Assembly: GCF_900243075.1 (NCBI RefSeq)
Contig: NZ_OEZH01000167.1
Location: forward strand, 1-41,961
Direction: 5' to 3'
DNA length: 41,961 nt
Origin: Clostridioides difficile
GTDB taxonomy: Bacteria > Bacillota > Clostridia > Peptostreptococcales > Peptostreptococcaceae
Of the stretch, positions 1-8,363 are shown piece by piece. The translations under genes and the position numbers were made by a program. Within the stretch, counting starts at the first letter, position 1; every line of letters begins with the position of its first letter. The notes under the pieces are model-generated. The model ran no database searches and was not told the DNA's origin. It saw only the letters and a list, made by a program, of their open reading frames with translations.

Positions 1-510
1 GTATGCTCTTTTCAACTTCTTCATCCTCTCTAATCTTTTTCTTGTATTTTCTTAATCCATATATGCGACAACTAAATATTTGTCTTATCCAAATCGAATG
101 AATCTATCTTTATGAGTTATAATAGTCGTATTTACCTCATTAGTCATACAACTATCAATTAGTTTATTCCATTTTTTACGATTATAATTTAGTCCACTTC
201 CATAATCTTCAATAACTTCATCTACTATTATTCCTTTAGCATTTGCATATTGTCTAAGAAACTCCACTTGATTTTTCAAATCATCTTTTTGATTAGAAGT
301 TGAAACTCTTGTATAAATAACAATTTTTCTATTCACTTGTTCTTTATGTATTCCTTTATATTCTAAATATTGTTCATAAGTGTAGTATCTTCTATCTGTT
401 GGAGTTCTAAAAGCCTTTAATTTCCCTTCAACATCCCAACGTTGCAGAGTTCTGACTGAAATATTAATTAACTCTGCAAACTCTTTTGGTTTATAGTTAT
501 TGTTTTTCAT
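1..510 (-). pseudogene. IS607-family serine transposase (TnpA), internally deleted
   Basis: The intact N-terminal part (510 down to 85, 141 residues) has a MerR-like winged helix (residues about 6-50, with RTLQRWDVEGKLKAFRT) followed by a serine-recombinase domain starting IYTRVST, whose Ser is the expected nucleophile. This order is that of IS607 TnpA, which is usually about 190-215 residues. Here the frame stops right after HKDRFIRFG. Reading the next bases in another frame gives FSCRIYGLRKYKKK and further charged residues to the window edge, which is the family C-terminus. So about 40 codons are missing and the frame is shifted. The start at 510 has AGAGGT upstream. A tnpB partner, if any, would lie beyond the left edge. 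The family call is confident; loss of activity is inferred from the deletion. Confidence 0.85.
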
Positions 511-715
511 ATAATTACCTCTTGACTATATTTTACTATAAATAACTATGTTTATCTATGTTTTTATTAACTAAAGATAACCTCCCTCTATTTAGTATAT
601 ATTTTTAATATGTACACATATTAAGTATATAAATTTATTTAATACTAAATAAGATTTTTTGATTACTTTGTGCTAAAATTAGGATGTAAATTCGTATCAT
701 CAAGTTAATTATAAA

Positions 716-799
716 GTCATTTTGACCTTAAGTCAATGGTTTTTATGTCATTTTGACTTTTAGCTTGCAACTATTTATATCTTAAAAAGTCTTTTTGAC
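716..799 (+). promoter_or_regulatory. Three operator-like repeats over the promoter of the XRE gene
   Basis: GTCATTTTGAC occurs at 716-726 and 747-757, and GTCTTTTTGAC at 789-799. The motif is a GTCA/TGAC inverted repeat. Centres are 31 and 42 bp apart, close to three and four helical turns. A promoter is readable as TTGACT (753-758) with TTATAT or TATATC at 775-781, so the second copy overlaps the -35 and the third lies near the transcript start. Autoregulation by the XRE protein is inferred. Confidence 0.6.
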
Positions 800-821
800 A
801 TTAATTGAATGGAGAGTGTTT

Positions 822-1241
822 ATGGATACTTTAGGAGAAAGAATTGTTTATTTGAGAAAAACAAAAAACCTTAAACAATATGAACTAGAAGAAATGTTAG
901 GCTGTGACAATTTGAGTAAATTTGAGAGAAATATTAGAAAACCAAATTATGAAATATTAAAATCTATAGCTGAGATATTTAATGTTTCAGTAGACTGGCT
1001 ATTAAATGGAGATAATCTATCACATAAATCAGATTTAATTTGCGATTCCTCCTCAAACTATCCACTTAATAGCATAAACTCTAATGAAATAAAGCTTTTA
1101 AACAACTTTAGAAAGTTAAATGATTATGATAAAGCCAAAATAGAAGGTATGATTGAATTAAAACTTCATGAATATGAAAAAGAGAAGGATTTAGGAAAAA
1201 TTGAGTATAACAAAAATAAAGATGAGAAAATAGATAAATAA
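822..1241 (+). CDS. XRE-family transcriptional regulator
   Basis: This 139-residue protein has an N-terminal lambda-repressor-like helix-turn-helix (residues about 5-62: LGERIVYLRKTKNLKQYELE, then NVSVDWLLNG) and a charged C-terminal tail that probably serves dimerisation. The ATG at 822 is chosen over the upstream ATG at 795 because GGAGAG sits a few bases before it and the fold begins immediately. The recognition helix lacks the usual Gln-Xaa3-Ser pattern and reads GCDNLSKFERN, so its DNA specificity may be atypical. It is alone, with no ImmA partner or phage genes beside it; the array of GTCA/TGAC repeats upstream is its most likely target. It may be a leftover of a mobile element or a free-standing regulator. 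Confidence 0.85.
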   Translation: MDTLGERIVYLRKTKNLKQYELEEMLGCDNLSKFERNIRKPNYEILKSIAEIFNVSVDWLLNGDNLSHKSDLICDSSSNYPLNSINSNEIKLLNNFRKLNDYDKAKIEGMIELKLHEYEKEKDLGKIEYNKNKDEKIDK

Positions 1242-1468
1242 TTTTTATGTTGCTTTTGATACGATTTTACATCATTTCTTTGTTCTAATATTTTTATTTC
1301 ATTTATTTTCTTTTTTATAATTTTATGATAAAATAATTAGTATATTTTGCTTTACTTGAATGTAATTATTTATACAAAAGTCAAACATAATATAAATGTA
1401 GTAAATTTTTAGTTTCAAGTAATATCTCGTTATTATAACTAAATATTTATTAAAATTAGGAGGATAAA

Positions 1469-1924
1469 ATGGGCTTAAGAGACAAATTCGCGCAATCATT
1501 TGCTAGATCAAAAACTATGAGTGGCCCTGAGAAAAAGGCTAATGAAATAATGGGTAAATTGCTTCTTAAGAAAGCTATATTACCTATCGTTTTAATGTTC
1601 GTGATAATAATCGCTGGAGCTATGCTTAAAATCAATTCTTGGGTTACACTTGGCATAAATTTAGTTATTGCTGTTGGTGCTTTCTTCTACATAAGAAATT
1701 CTAGTAAAAAGTATCAGAACTTTAAACCTTATGTTGGCAATTTGATTAGTTTAGAGAAAAAAGGTAAAAAAGAGTATGTTGCTATTATAAAACAAGGTAA
1801 GTTACCAGTTAAGTTACAAATAACTTATGGTGGTGAAGACCTTGAACATATTAAGAAAAATCAAATGGTTCAGATAAGTTATAATCCAGATGCTAAAATA
1901 GCTATTTTGGTTAATAGACAATAA
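1469..1924 (+). CDS. Small membrane protein with two helices, unknown function
   Basis: A 151-residue protein with a strong ribosome site (AGGAGG at 1460-1465). Residues 1-30 are basic and hydrophilic. Two adjacent hydrophobic segments follow (about 35-53, KKAILPIVLMFVIIIAGAML, and 58-75), forming a hairpin in the membrane. A soluble C-terminal half of about 75 residues rich in Lys and beta-prone stretches (VGNLISLEKKGKKEYVAII) would then face the cytoplasm. No catalytic motif is visible and I do not recognise the family. It is monocistronic and ends at a clear hairpin terminator shared with the opposite strand. It is unlikely to belong to the tailocin, since it runs the other way and lies beyond the last tail gene. 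Confidence 0.75.
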   Translation: MGLRDKFAQSFARSKTMSGPEKKANEIMGKLLLKKAILPIVLMFVIIIAGAMLKINSWVTLGINLVIAVGAFFYIRNSSKKYQNFKPYVGNLISLEKKGKKEYVAIIKQGKLPVKLQITYGGEDLEHIKKNQMVQISYNPDAKIAILVNRQ

Positions 1925-1931
1925 TTTAATA

Positions 1932-1993
1932 AAAAAAGGAGTTGTCTTAAAATTGATTTTTTCTAATCAGGTTTTAAGCTCAACTCCTTTTTG
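1932..1993. terminator. Bidirectional hairpin terminator
   Basis: AAAAAGGAGTTG and CAACTCCTTTTT form the outer stem, and TCTTAAAA with TTTTAAGC extends it inward. T-rich flanks on both sides fit termination of the plus-strand membrane gene and of minus-strand transcription from the holin side. Confidence 0.85.
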
Positions 1994-2036
1994 AATTTTT
2001 ATATGTTATTTTTTATTACTTTTTTTAATTAATGCC

Positions 2037-2135
2037 TTAAACTATAAAATACCTCTCAATCAAATAGTTCATTATATCCAATACTACTGTATCTTTTCCT
2101 AACAATATATAATCTGGTGCTACTGCTACTTTCAT
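2037..2135 (-). CDS. 32-residue ORF coupled to the holin-like gene
   Basis: Its ATG lies one base after the TAA of the holin-like gene (TAACATG), so it could be translated by re-initiation. The peptide begins MKVAVAPDYILLGKDTVV and ends YLIERYFIV. It has no membrane segment and no recognised domain. It may be a genuine small protein, or the N-terminal stub of a longer lost gene at the end of the tailocin operon, the place where related phages carry an endolysin. The bidirectional terminator follows about 45 bases downstream. Confidence 0.45.
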   Translation of the reverse strand: MKVAVAPDYILLGKDTVVLDIMNYLIERYFIV

Positions 2136-2136
2136 G

Positions 2137-2400
2137 TTATACACCTTCTTTTTGTAACATACCTTTTATATCAGTAACATCTTCCTTAATTTCCTCTACA
2201 TCTGTTTTCATTATTCCCATTTGAACAAGTATATTCTTATTTATTTCTTGTTGTTGTGTAGATAATTCTATAAAATTTTCTACAGTTTTTTTATACATGT
2301 CTCTATCTTCTTTTTTCTCCTGCATAGTATTTTTAAATAATAGAGCACATAGTATACCTATTGCCCCTAGACTACTCAATTCGGTTATTAATTTATCCAT
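2137..2400 (-). CDS. BhlA/UviB-type holin-like protein
   Basis: An 87-residue protein with one N-terminal membrane segment (about residues 8-24, LSSLGAIGILCALLFKN) followed by a strongly charged, probably coiled-coil cytoplasmic tail (EKKEDRDMYKKTVENF, then VEEIKEDVTDIKGML). This layout is typical of the BhlA/UviB family found beside bacteriocin and phage lysis genes. Its likely role is release of tailocin particles by disrupting the producer membrane. The start has GGAGG seven bases upstream. It is separated from the rest of the tail operon by a hairpin terminator, which suggests read-through or its own promoter. Holin function is inferred from family and position. Confidence 0.8.
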   Translation of the reverse strand: MDKLITELSSLGAIGILCALLFKNTMQEKKEDRDMYKKTVENFIELSTQQQEINKNILVQMGIMKTDVEEIKEDVTDIKGMLQKEGV

Positions 2401-2566
2401 TATGGCCTCCTATTGTCTAAATTTTTATACTTATAGCTTTAATTTTTGTTATATTCTTACATCATGCAATATTATATTTTCAATATTATCATTTTTATCT
2501 TTTGTATTTTAAATTGTAGGTGTAATTTATAGATTGAATAAATATATTTACAATTTTCTAATATAA

Positions 2567-2614
2567 CAAAAAATAAGTACAAGGCTTACTTATTAAAGTT
2601 AAGACCTTGTACTT
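2567..2614 (-). terminator. Terminator inside the tail locus, upstream of the holin-like gene
   Basis: On the minus strand AAGTACAAGG pairs with CCTTGTACTT around a 20-base loop and is followed by TATTTTTTG. It lies after the small gene ending at 2656 and before the holin-like gene, so it would cut or attenuate transcription into the lysis gene. Confidence 0.8.
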
Positions 2615-2655
2615 TACATAAAAAAAATAACTAGTATATAGTTATTCTAAATTTA

Positions 2656-3009
2656 CTATTCAACTGGTATTTCTAATTCTTTACATCTAATTCTAACTTG
2701 CTCTCTAATTACTGCTGGTACTTCTTCTATTGTTTTTTTACCTCTTAAAATTAAAGCTACATATACTTCTACCATTCCACTCTCACCTCCAGATTTTCTT
2801 ACACTAAAAGTGCTTATATTACTTGCTTCATTGACAGAACTTTGACTTAACAACATCTCATATATTTCTGCATTTGCTATAAAATTATTTGTTATATCAT
2901 CATCTTGCTTTACTTGACCTACACTTATGTCTGAAATATCTTTATACTGCATTTCTACTTTTATACCTTGTTTGATTTGTTCTATTTTATTCTTATCGAA
3001 TTTAAACAA
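2656..3009 (-). CDS. Small protein following the receptor-binding gene (possible accessory or chaperone)
   Basis: A 117-residue soluble protein starting with TTG after GGAGGTG. It opens with MFKFDKNKIEQIKQG and has a central Ser/Gly-rich stretch (SVRKSGGESGM) followed by a more ordered helix-rich end (VPAVIREQVRIRCKELEIPVE). I do not recognise a domain. It follows the giant receptor-binding gene by 16 bases, and in R-type tailocins the gene just after the fibre gene often encodes a fibre-assembly chaperone. That role is inference from position only; an XkdX-like minor tail protein is an alternative. It is the last gene before a terminator. Confidence 0.7.
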   Translation of the reverse strand: MFKFDKNKIEQIKQGIKVEMQYKDISDISVGQVKQDDDITNNFIANAEIYEMLLSQSSVNEASNISTFSVRKSGGESGMVEVYVALILRGKKTIEEVPAVIREQVRIRCKELEIPVE

Positions 3010-3025
3010 TTTTCACACCTCCATT

Positions 3026-6000
3026 TTAAGCTTGTGGCTCGTTGTTTTCAGCATCATATCTAAAAATCATAGATGGACGTTTTATAGCTGTCCATTTATC
3101 TCCTTTTTCTACTATGATTTTAGGCTGAGCACTTTTTATGTTGGCTTCTTCTAATTCATAGATTTCTTGGTAACTTGAGTCTGATTTTTTGATTTCAACT
3201 AGTTTCATGTCTTTGAATAAGTCAGATTTATTTATTTTTACTTGAACTTTAGTTTTATTTATTAATTGATATATCGGATTGTTTTCCATCATATCATCCT
3301 TTAATCCCTCATTTAATGTTACTATTAAATCAGTGTTATTTTCAGTAATGTTTATGATTGAATATACTTTATTGTTTATCATTAAAATAGAATCCTTTTT
3401 TACTTTAAGCCCTGTTTCTGATTTAAATATAAACATACTTGAATATAAATCGCCTGTAGGACTACTAGCTTTAATCAGTATCTTATTTTCTCCTAATACT
3501 ATTTTGTTTTGTGGTATCTCAAATATAATGCTATTTATTTCCAAATTAGTCTTAGTAGATATTAATTCATCATTTATAAACATTTCAAGTTTTTCTATAA
3601 CATTATTAGGGTCTTGTACTACAACTCTCACTTGAGATATTGATTTTTCAACTATTTCTATAGATGCTTTACTTGTATCTACTTTTGTTATCATGTATAT
3701 TGTATCATCTGAAAGCTCTATATCTAAAATATCATTTAAATGTTCAGGAACTGGTATTTTAGTAAATTCATATAAATCAGTAATTGATATAGATATTTTA
3801 TACATAGATTTATTTTTACCAGTTATCCATAGACTATTATCATTTTTAATTACTAGTATATGGTCATCATTGTGTGACTTAATTTCTTTAACATTAGTTA
3901 ATACTTTAGTAAAAGTTCTTATTATTTTATCTTTTTCACTTTCTCCTAGTCCAAACAATCCATTTGTATTATACCCTTGAGCGTACAACTCTCCCTCATT
4001 AGTTAAAACAAGTGTCATTGAGTTATATATACTTATATCTTTAGCAGAAGGTAATCCAGTAACCTTTTGTAACTCTCTTACATCATTATTGTGACCAACT
4101 CCCAATTGGTACTCAGTATTCTTTCCATATGACCATAGAGTATTATCTGTCTTAATAATATAGGAGTAGTTATCTCCACAAGCAACTTTTTTGACATCTG
4201 ATATATTTACTTCAGTAAGAGTTAATAATTCTATATCTTCAAGAGTTTGATTAATTTCTTTATATGAATTACTTCCTATTCCATATAACTTGCCATCCTT
4301 AGCAACAGCCAATGAATGTGTTTTTGATATATCAATATCAGATACCTCAAATGGCAATATTATTGAAGTATACTTAAAATTATCTTTAAATATGTTTTTA
4401 TAATTTATATACTTATTATTTGTTTTTATATACTTATCATTAAACATTACTAGCTTTTCATTTTTCTTATTAAAAACTATTTTATCTGATGTGTTATCTG
4501 TTTTAAAATATGAATGTAGGGAACCTTCAAGAGCTTCATTTTTATCATTATCATATCTATGGTGAATACCTAAATGATTATATCTGTTATCTCCTGTTGA
4601 AGAATAAAATTTTCCATATATATCTTTAATAAATATAGTATTGTAACTAGAAAATACAGTATCAACATCTTTCTTTATAGATACTTTATAATATGGAGCT
4701 GGTATATCCATATAATACTCCTCAGATATGCCATAATTATCTCTACCTGATGATATTAAATTGTTATTATTATCTATATAAAGTGTATTATTAGCTGTTA
4801 CAAAAACATCTTTAACATTTTCCACACTATTTGTATTGTTATTATTTGCTATACTTCCATATCCACTAAGACCTCCAACAAATAGTTTATTGTCATTTGT
4901 TAAAATGGCTGAAGTATATCCATTAACTACTATTTTTTTTGCATTTATAATATTATTAATTACTCGTATACCCTTTATATCATTAGTTTCTGTTGAAAAG
5001 AATACCCTCTCTTTTTTCCCTGTAGTATAAATCATATTGTCATTTGTTATAAAAAATGTAGCTTCACTTCCTGCTGTCACAACAGATTTTACATTCTCAA
5101 TATTTATTTTTGTAAATGTACTTATACTACTTTCAGTGAATCCAAAATATCCATTTACAAATCCACATACATAACATGTATTATCATTTTTGACAATGAT
5201 TGATACATCATTACATAGATATACATCTCTAACACCATTTATAGGTATACGTGTAAATATATTCCTACTTGTAGTATCACCCAATCCTAACTGTCCTTTT
5301 CCATTATTACCTGCTCCATATAAAAGACCATCATTAGTTAATAATAGAGATGTGTTTCCATATACAGCTACATATTTTACATTTTCAACATTTATTTTAG
5401 TAAATACATTTCTATTTACATTATCTCCTATTCCTAACTGACCAGAATTATTTAAACCAACAGCATAACAGGTATTATCATTTTTTATAGCAAATGCATG
5501 TTTACTATTGTCAGTAAATCTATTTACACTTATAGATTTTATATTATCAATATTTATTTTAGCAAATACCTTTCTATTTATCTCATCTCCCACTCCTAAT
5601 TGACCTACATCATTTAAACCAACACTGTAAAGCATATTATTATTAGTTAATAAATATGTAGACTTTGAATGGCTATATATTTCTTGTATATTAGAAGATA
5701 TTTCACTACTGCTATTCTTTTTATTGTAATTTATCTTATTATTTAAATTTAAACTACTATTAACTGATATACCATGCGTACCCTTAGAGTTATATCCACA
5801 TATAAATAAGCTCTTATCAGTTAATATTGCAAATCTAGTTTTATCTCTACTTAAATCATAAGGAGGTATAAATATATTTTTTATATTTTTCATTACCTTT
5901 TTACAGTTAGTTGCATTATATCCACCTTGTAAGTCTGATACATCTAGAGCTTTTGCACTTTCAGATATATTCCCAAAACCATATAGTGTATTAGAGGATA

Positions 6001-8347
6001 GATATAATAATGCTTTATATAAAAGTATAGCTTTGTCAGAGGTAATAGGACCTGAACTTATATTAGATGATGCAATATTACTAGATGATAGATTATTAAA
6101 GTAATTCCTTCCATATTGATGTATATAAGATGAACCTCCAGAAATAAGTAAATTGTCTGGATTATAGTTTGTTAAACTACTTGATGATTCCCCATAGTAC
6201 AAATAGGCAAAATTTGTAGAATAAGAAGATCGTGTACATCTTGTAGGATAATAGTTATATTTATGGTTTTCATTATATCCAGCATATGAAATTCCTTGAT
6301 TTTGAATTATATAACTTGAACCAGTTGGTTTTGTCCATGTAGTACCATGATATCCAGTTATAAAAGAACCGAAGTTTGTACAAAATATAACCACATACTC
6401 ATATATAATAATATTATTAATTTTGGTAATATCATTTTGGCAAGAAACTCTAGTATAGCTTTCTCCTCCTGGATTTATATAATACCAATAATCTAATAAT
6501 CTTAAATTTATACTACTTCCTTCATTATTTCCCAATCCAAATAAATAATTTGTATTTATACCAGTTGCATATACCTTTTTTTCATCGGCTACAATAAATG
6601 TTGCATTGTATGCACTATATGCATCTGTGACATTACTAACACCAATCTCAGTATATTGACTTATTAATGCATTACTAAGTCCATTAACATAGGTTGAGCT
6701 CTTTCCAGAAGTGTATATTTGCTTATTATTAGTTACAATTAATGAAAACCAGTTTGATAAATCAGTATTTATAACAACTTTTTTTATATTATCTATAGAT
6801 ATTTTCTTAAATATATCTGAATTAGAAGGAAGAACACCTGCTATTGAGTTACTATTTGGCCCAGAATAATAACAAGTATCATCATTTTTAATGTAGAATA
6901 TTCCTCCAGAAATATTTTTTGATGCTACTATAGACTTTACATTAGATATACTTAATTTTGTCAATTCATTTAATTGACTTGGTAAGTCAGAACCCATTCC
7001 TTTATATCTATTATTTCCTAGACCATATACATCTCCATTCCCTAAAATAACCATAGTACAATAAGGACTAAAAACGACATCTCTTACAGAATGTATATCT
7101 AGTGGAAGTTCAATATCCTTTATTTCCATTTCTTCTTTTAATAAAGTTAATTTATCCTCAGATTTAATTAAATTTATATAATTACTATAACTATATTTTT
7201 CACTATCCATTTTCTTAAATTCTACAATGTGCATATCATCAAAAAACGAACCTAATTGTCCATAAGTATTATCTCCTGTACAATATGAATCATTATTTGA
7301 ATCAATTAGTATACTATGTGATAAACCAATGAAAATACTCTTAGCTACAATATTTTTTAAATCTATAAATGAATTATCTATATTCTCAGAGTAATTTGCT
7401 ATACCCAACTGGTATATATCATTATTTCCAGCAACCTTCAAAGTACCTTTATTATCTATAAGCATAGTGTTACCATGACCACATGCAATAGTTTTTATAT
7501 TTACTTCTTCTATCTTAGTAAATAGTGATGATTGAAGTGCATTTCCAAAACATTTTTCCTTTCCACAACCATATATATCATTATTATACGTCATTAACAC
7601 AGTGTGTTCAGAACCACAAGCTATAGTCTTAACATCATTAATAGAAACTAAACTAAATAAATCTCTATTATTCTTATCTCCTAAACCTAGTTGACCTTGA
7701 TTATTAAAACCAGTAGAATAGCATTTATTGTCATTCTTTATTATAAAAGCTGATTTATTATATGAAAATACAGCCTTTACATTGTCAACATCTACTTTTA
7801 TAAATGTATTTACATTTGCAGATGCTCCATTAGTTCCTAGACCTAATTGACCATACAAATTATTTCCAGCAACATATAAAGTTCCATCATTGTATAAAAG
7901 ATATGTTGATTGAAGTCCACATGCAATATCCTTTACGCCTTTTATTTCTGGAACCTTCTCAAATGTAGAAACTGTTTTCCCTACTTTTTCTAATCCCAAT
8001 CCCATTTGACCATCTGTATTTATACCTGCGACAAGTAATTCTCCATCTGAAGTAAGTATAACTGCATGAGATTCTCCACATGCAACTTTTTTAATATTGG
8101 TAGATATATTTGGTATTTTCGTAAATAATTTTCTTGTTGTATTGTCTTCTCCCAATCCAAGTTGAAAGTTACTATTATCTCCACATCCATACAAGATATT
8201 ATTATTTTTTAGACCAAATGTATAGTTACAACATCCAGTAAAAAAATTAATAAAGTCATAATTATCATACCCTTCATCAAATTCATCAACTACCATATTT
8301 TTATCGCCAAAGAAATTACCTCTTTGAAGTAGTTTAGTTCTTTTCAT
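3026..8347 (-). CDS. Giant RCC1-repeat receptor-binding tail protein
   Basis: At 1773 residues this is the largest gene of the locus. It consists mainly of RCC1-like blades of about 50 residues, each with a G.N..GQLGLGD turn followed by FTKI..NVK.VA.G and a hydrophobic strand. I count roughly two dozen blades, the cleanest near residues 50-330, about 930-1120 and about 1385-1500. The stretch of about residues 640-800 is degenerate and rich in Tyr, Ser and Asn. From about residue 1540 the repeats give way to a different beta-rich module and a C-terminal tail ending RYDAENNEPQA. Several seven-bladed propellers in series are therefore likely. In diffocins the protein at this position is the roughly 200-kDa receptor-binding protein that sets strain range by binding the S-layer; length, position and repeats here agree. 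AGGAGG precedes the ATG. No signal peptide or enzyme motif is seen. Confidence 0.88.
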   Translation of the reverse strand: MKRTKLLQRGNFFGDKNMVVDEFDEGYDNYDFINFFTGCCNYTFGLKNNNILYGCGDNSNFQLGLGEDNTTRKLFTKIPNISTNIKKVACGESHAVILTSDGELLVAGINTDGQMGLGLEKVGKTVSTFEKVPEIKGVKDIACGLQSTYLLYNDGTLYVAGNNLYGQLGLGTNGASANVNTFIKVDVDNVKAVFSYNKSAFIIKNDNKCYSTGFNNQGQLGLGDKNNRDLFSLVSINDVKTIACGSEHTVLMTYNNDIYGCGKEKCFGNALQSSLFTKIEEVNIKTIACGHGNTMLIDNKGTLKVAGNNDIYQLGIANYSENIDNSFIDLKNIVAKSIFIGLSHSILIDSNNDSYCTGDNTYGQLGSFFDDMHIVEFKKMDSEKYSYSNYINLIKSEDKLTLLKEEMEIKDIELPLDIHSVRDVVFSPYCTMVILGNGDVYGLGNNRYKGMGSDLPSQLNELTKLSISNVKSIVASKNISGGIFYIKNDDTCYYSGPNSNSIAGVLPSNSDIFKKISIDNIKKVVINTDLSNWFSLIVTNNKQIYTSGKSSTYVNGLSNALISQYTEIGVSNVTDAYSAYNATFIVADEKKVYATGINTNYLFGLGNNEGSSINLRLLDYWYYINPGGESYTRVSCQNDITKINNIIIYEYVVIFCTNFGSFITGYHGTTWTKPTGSSYIIQNQGISYAGYNENHKYNYYPTRCTRSSYSTNFAYLYYGESSSSLTNYNPDNLLISGGSSYIHQYGRNYFNNLSSSNIASSNISSGPITSDKAILLYKALLYLSSNTLYGFGNISESAKALDVSDLQGGYNATNCKKVMKNIKNIFIPPYDLSRDKTRFAILTDKSLFICGYNSKGTHGISVNSSLNLNNKINYNKKNSSSEISSNIQEIYSHSKSTYLLTNNNMLYSVGLNDVGQLGVGDEINRKVFAKINIDNIKSISVNRFTDNSKHAFAIKNDNTCYAVGLNNSGQLGIGDNVNRNVFTKINVENVKYVAVYGNTSLLLTNDGLLYGAGNNGKGQLGLGDTTSRNIFTRIPINGVRDVYLCNDVSIIVKNDNTCYVCGFVNGYFGFTESSISTFTKINIENVKSVVTAGSEATFFITNDNMIYTTGKKERVFFSTETNDIKGIRVINNIINAKKIVVNGYTSAILTNDNKLFVGGLSGYGSIANNNNTNSVENVKDVFVTANNTLYIDNNNNLISSGRDNYGISEEYYMDIPAPYYKVSIKKDVDTVFSSYNTIFIKDIYGKFYSSTGDNRYNHLGIHHRYDNDKNEALEGSLHSYFKTDNTSDKIVFNKKNEKLVMFNDKYIKTNNKYINYKNIFKDNFKYTSIILPFEVSDIDISKTHSLAVAKDGKLYGIGSNSYKEINQTLEDIELLTLTEVNISDVKKVACGDNYSYIIKTDNTLWSYGKNTEYQLGVGHNNDVRELQKVTGLPSAKDISIYNSMTLVLTNEGELYAQGYNTNGLFGLGESEKDKIIRTFTKVLTNVKEIKSHNDDHILVIKNDNSLWITGKNKSMYKISISITDLYEFTKIPVPEHLNDILDIELSDDTIYMITKVDTSKASIEIVEKSISQVRVVVQDPNNVIEKLEMFINDELISTKTNLEINSIIFEIPQNKIVLGENKILIKASSPTGDLYSSMFIFKSETGLKVKKDSILMINNKVYSIINITENNTDLIVTLNEGLKDDMMENNPIYQLINKTKVQVKINKSDLFKDMKLVEIKKSDSSYQEIYELEEANIKSAQPKIIVEKGDKWTAIKRPSMIFRYDAENNEPQA

Positions 8348-8363
8348 TATAAAAACCTCCTAA

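Noticed and set aside
3279-8000. Several open frames on the plus strand across the receptor-binding gene
   Set aside because: They mirror the repeat coding of the minus strand, are hydrophobic by codon complement, and lack ribosome sites.
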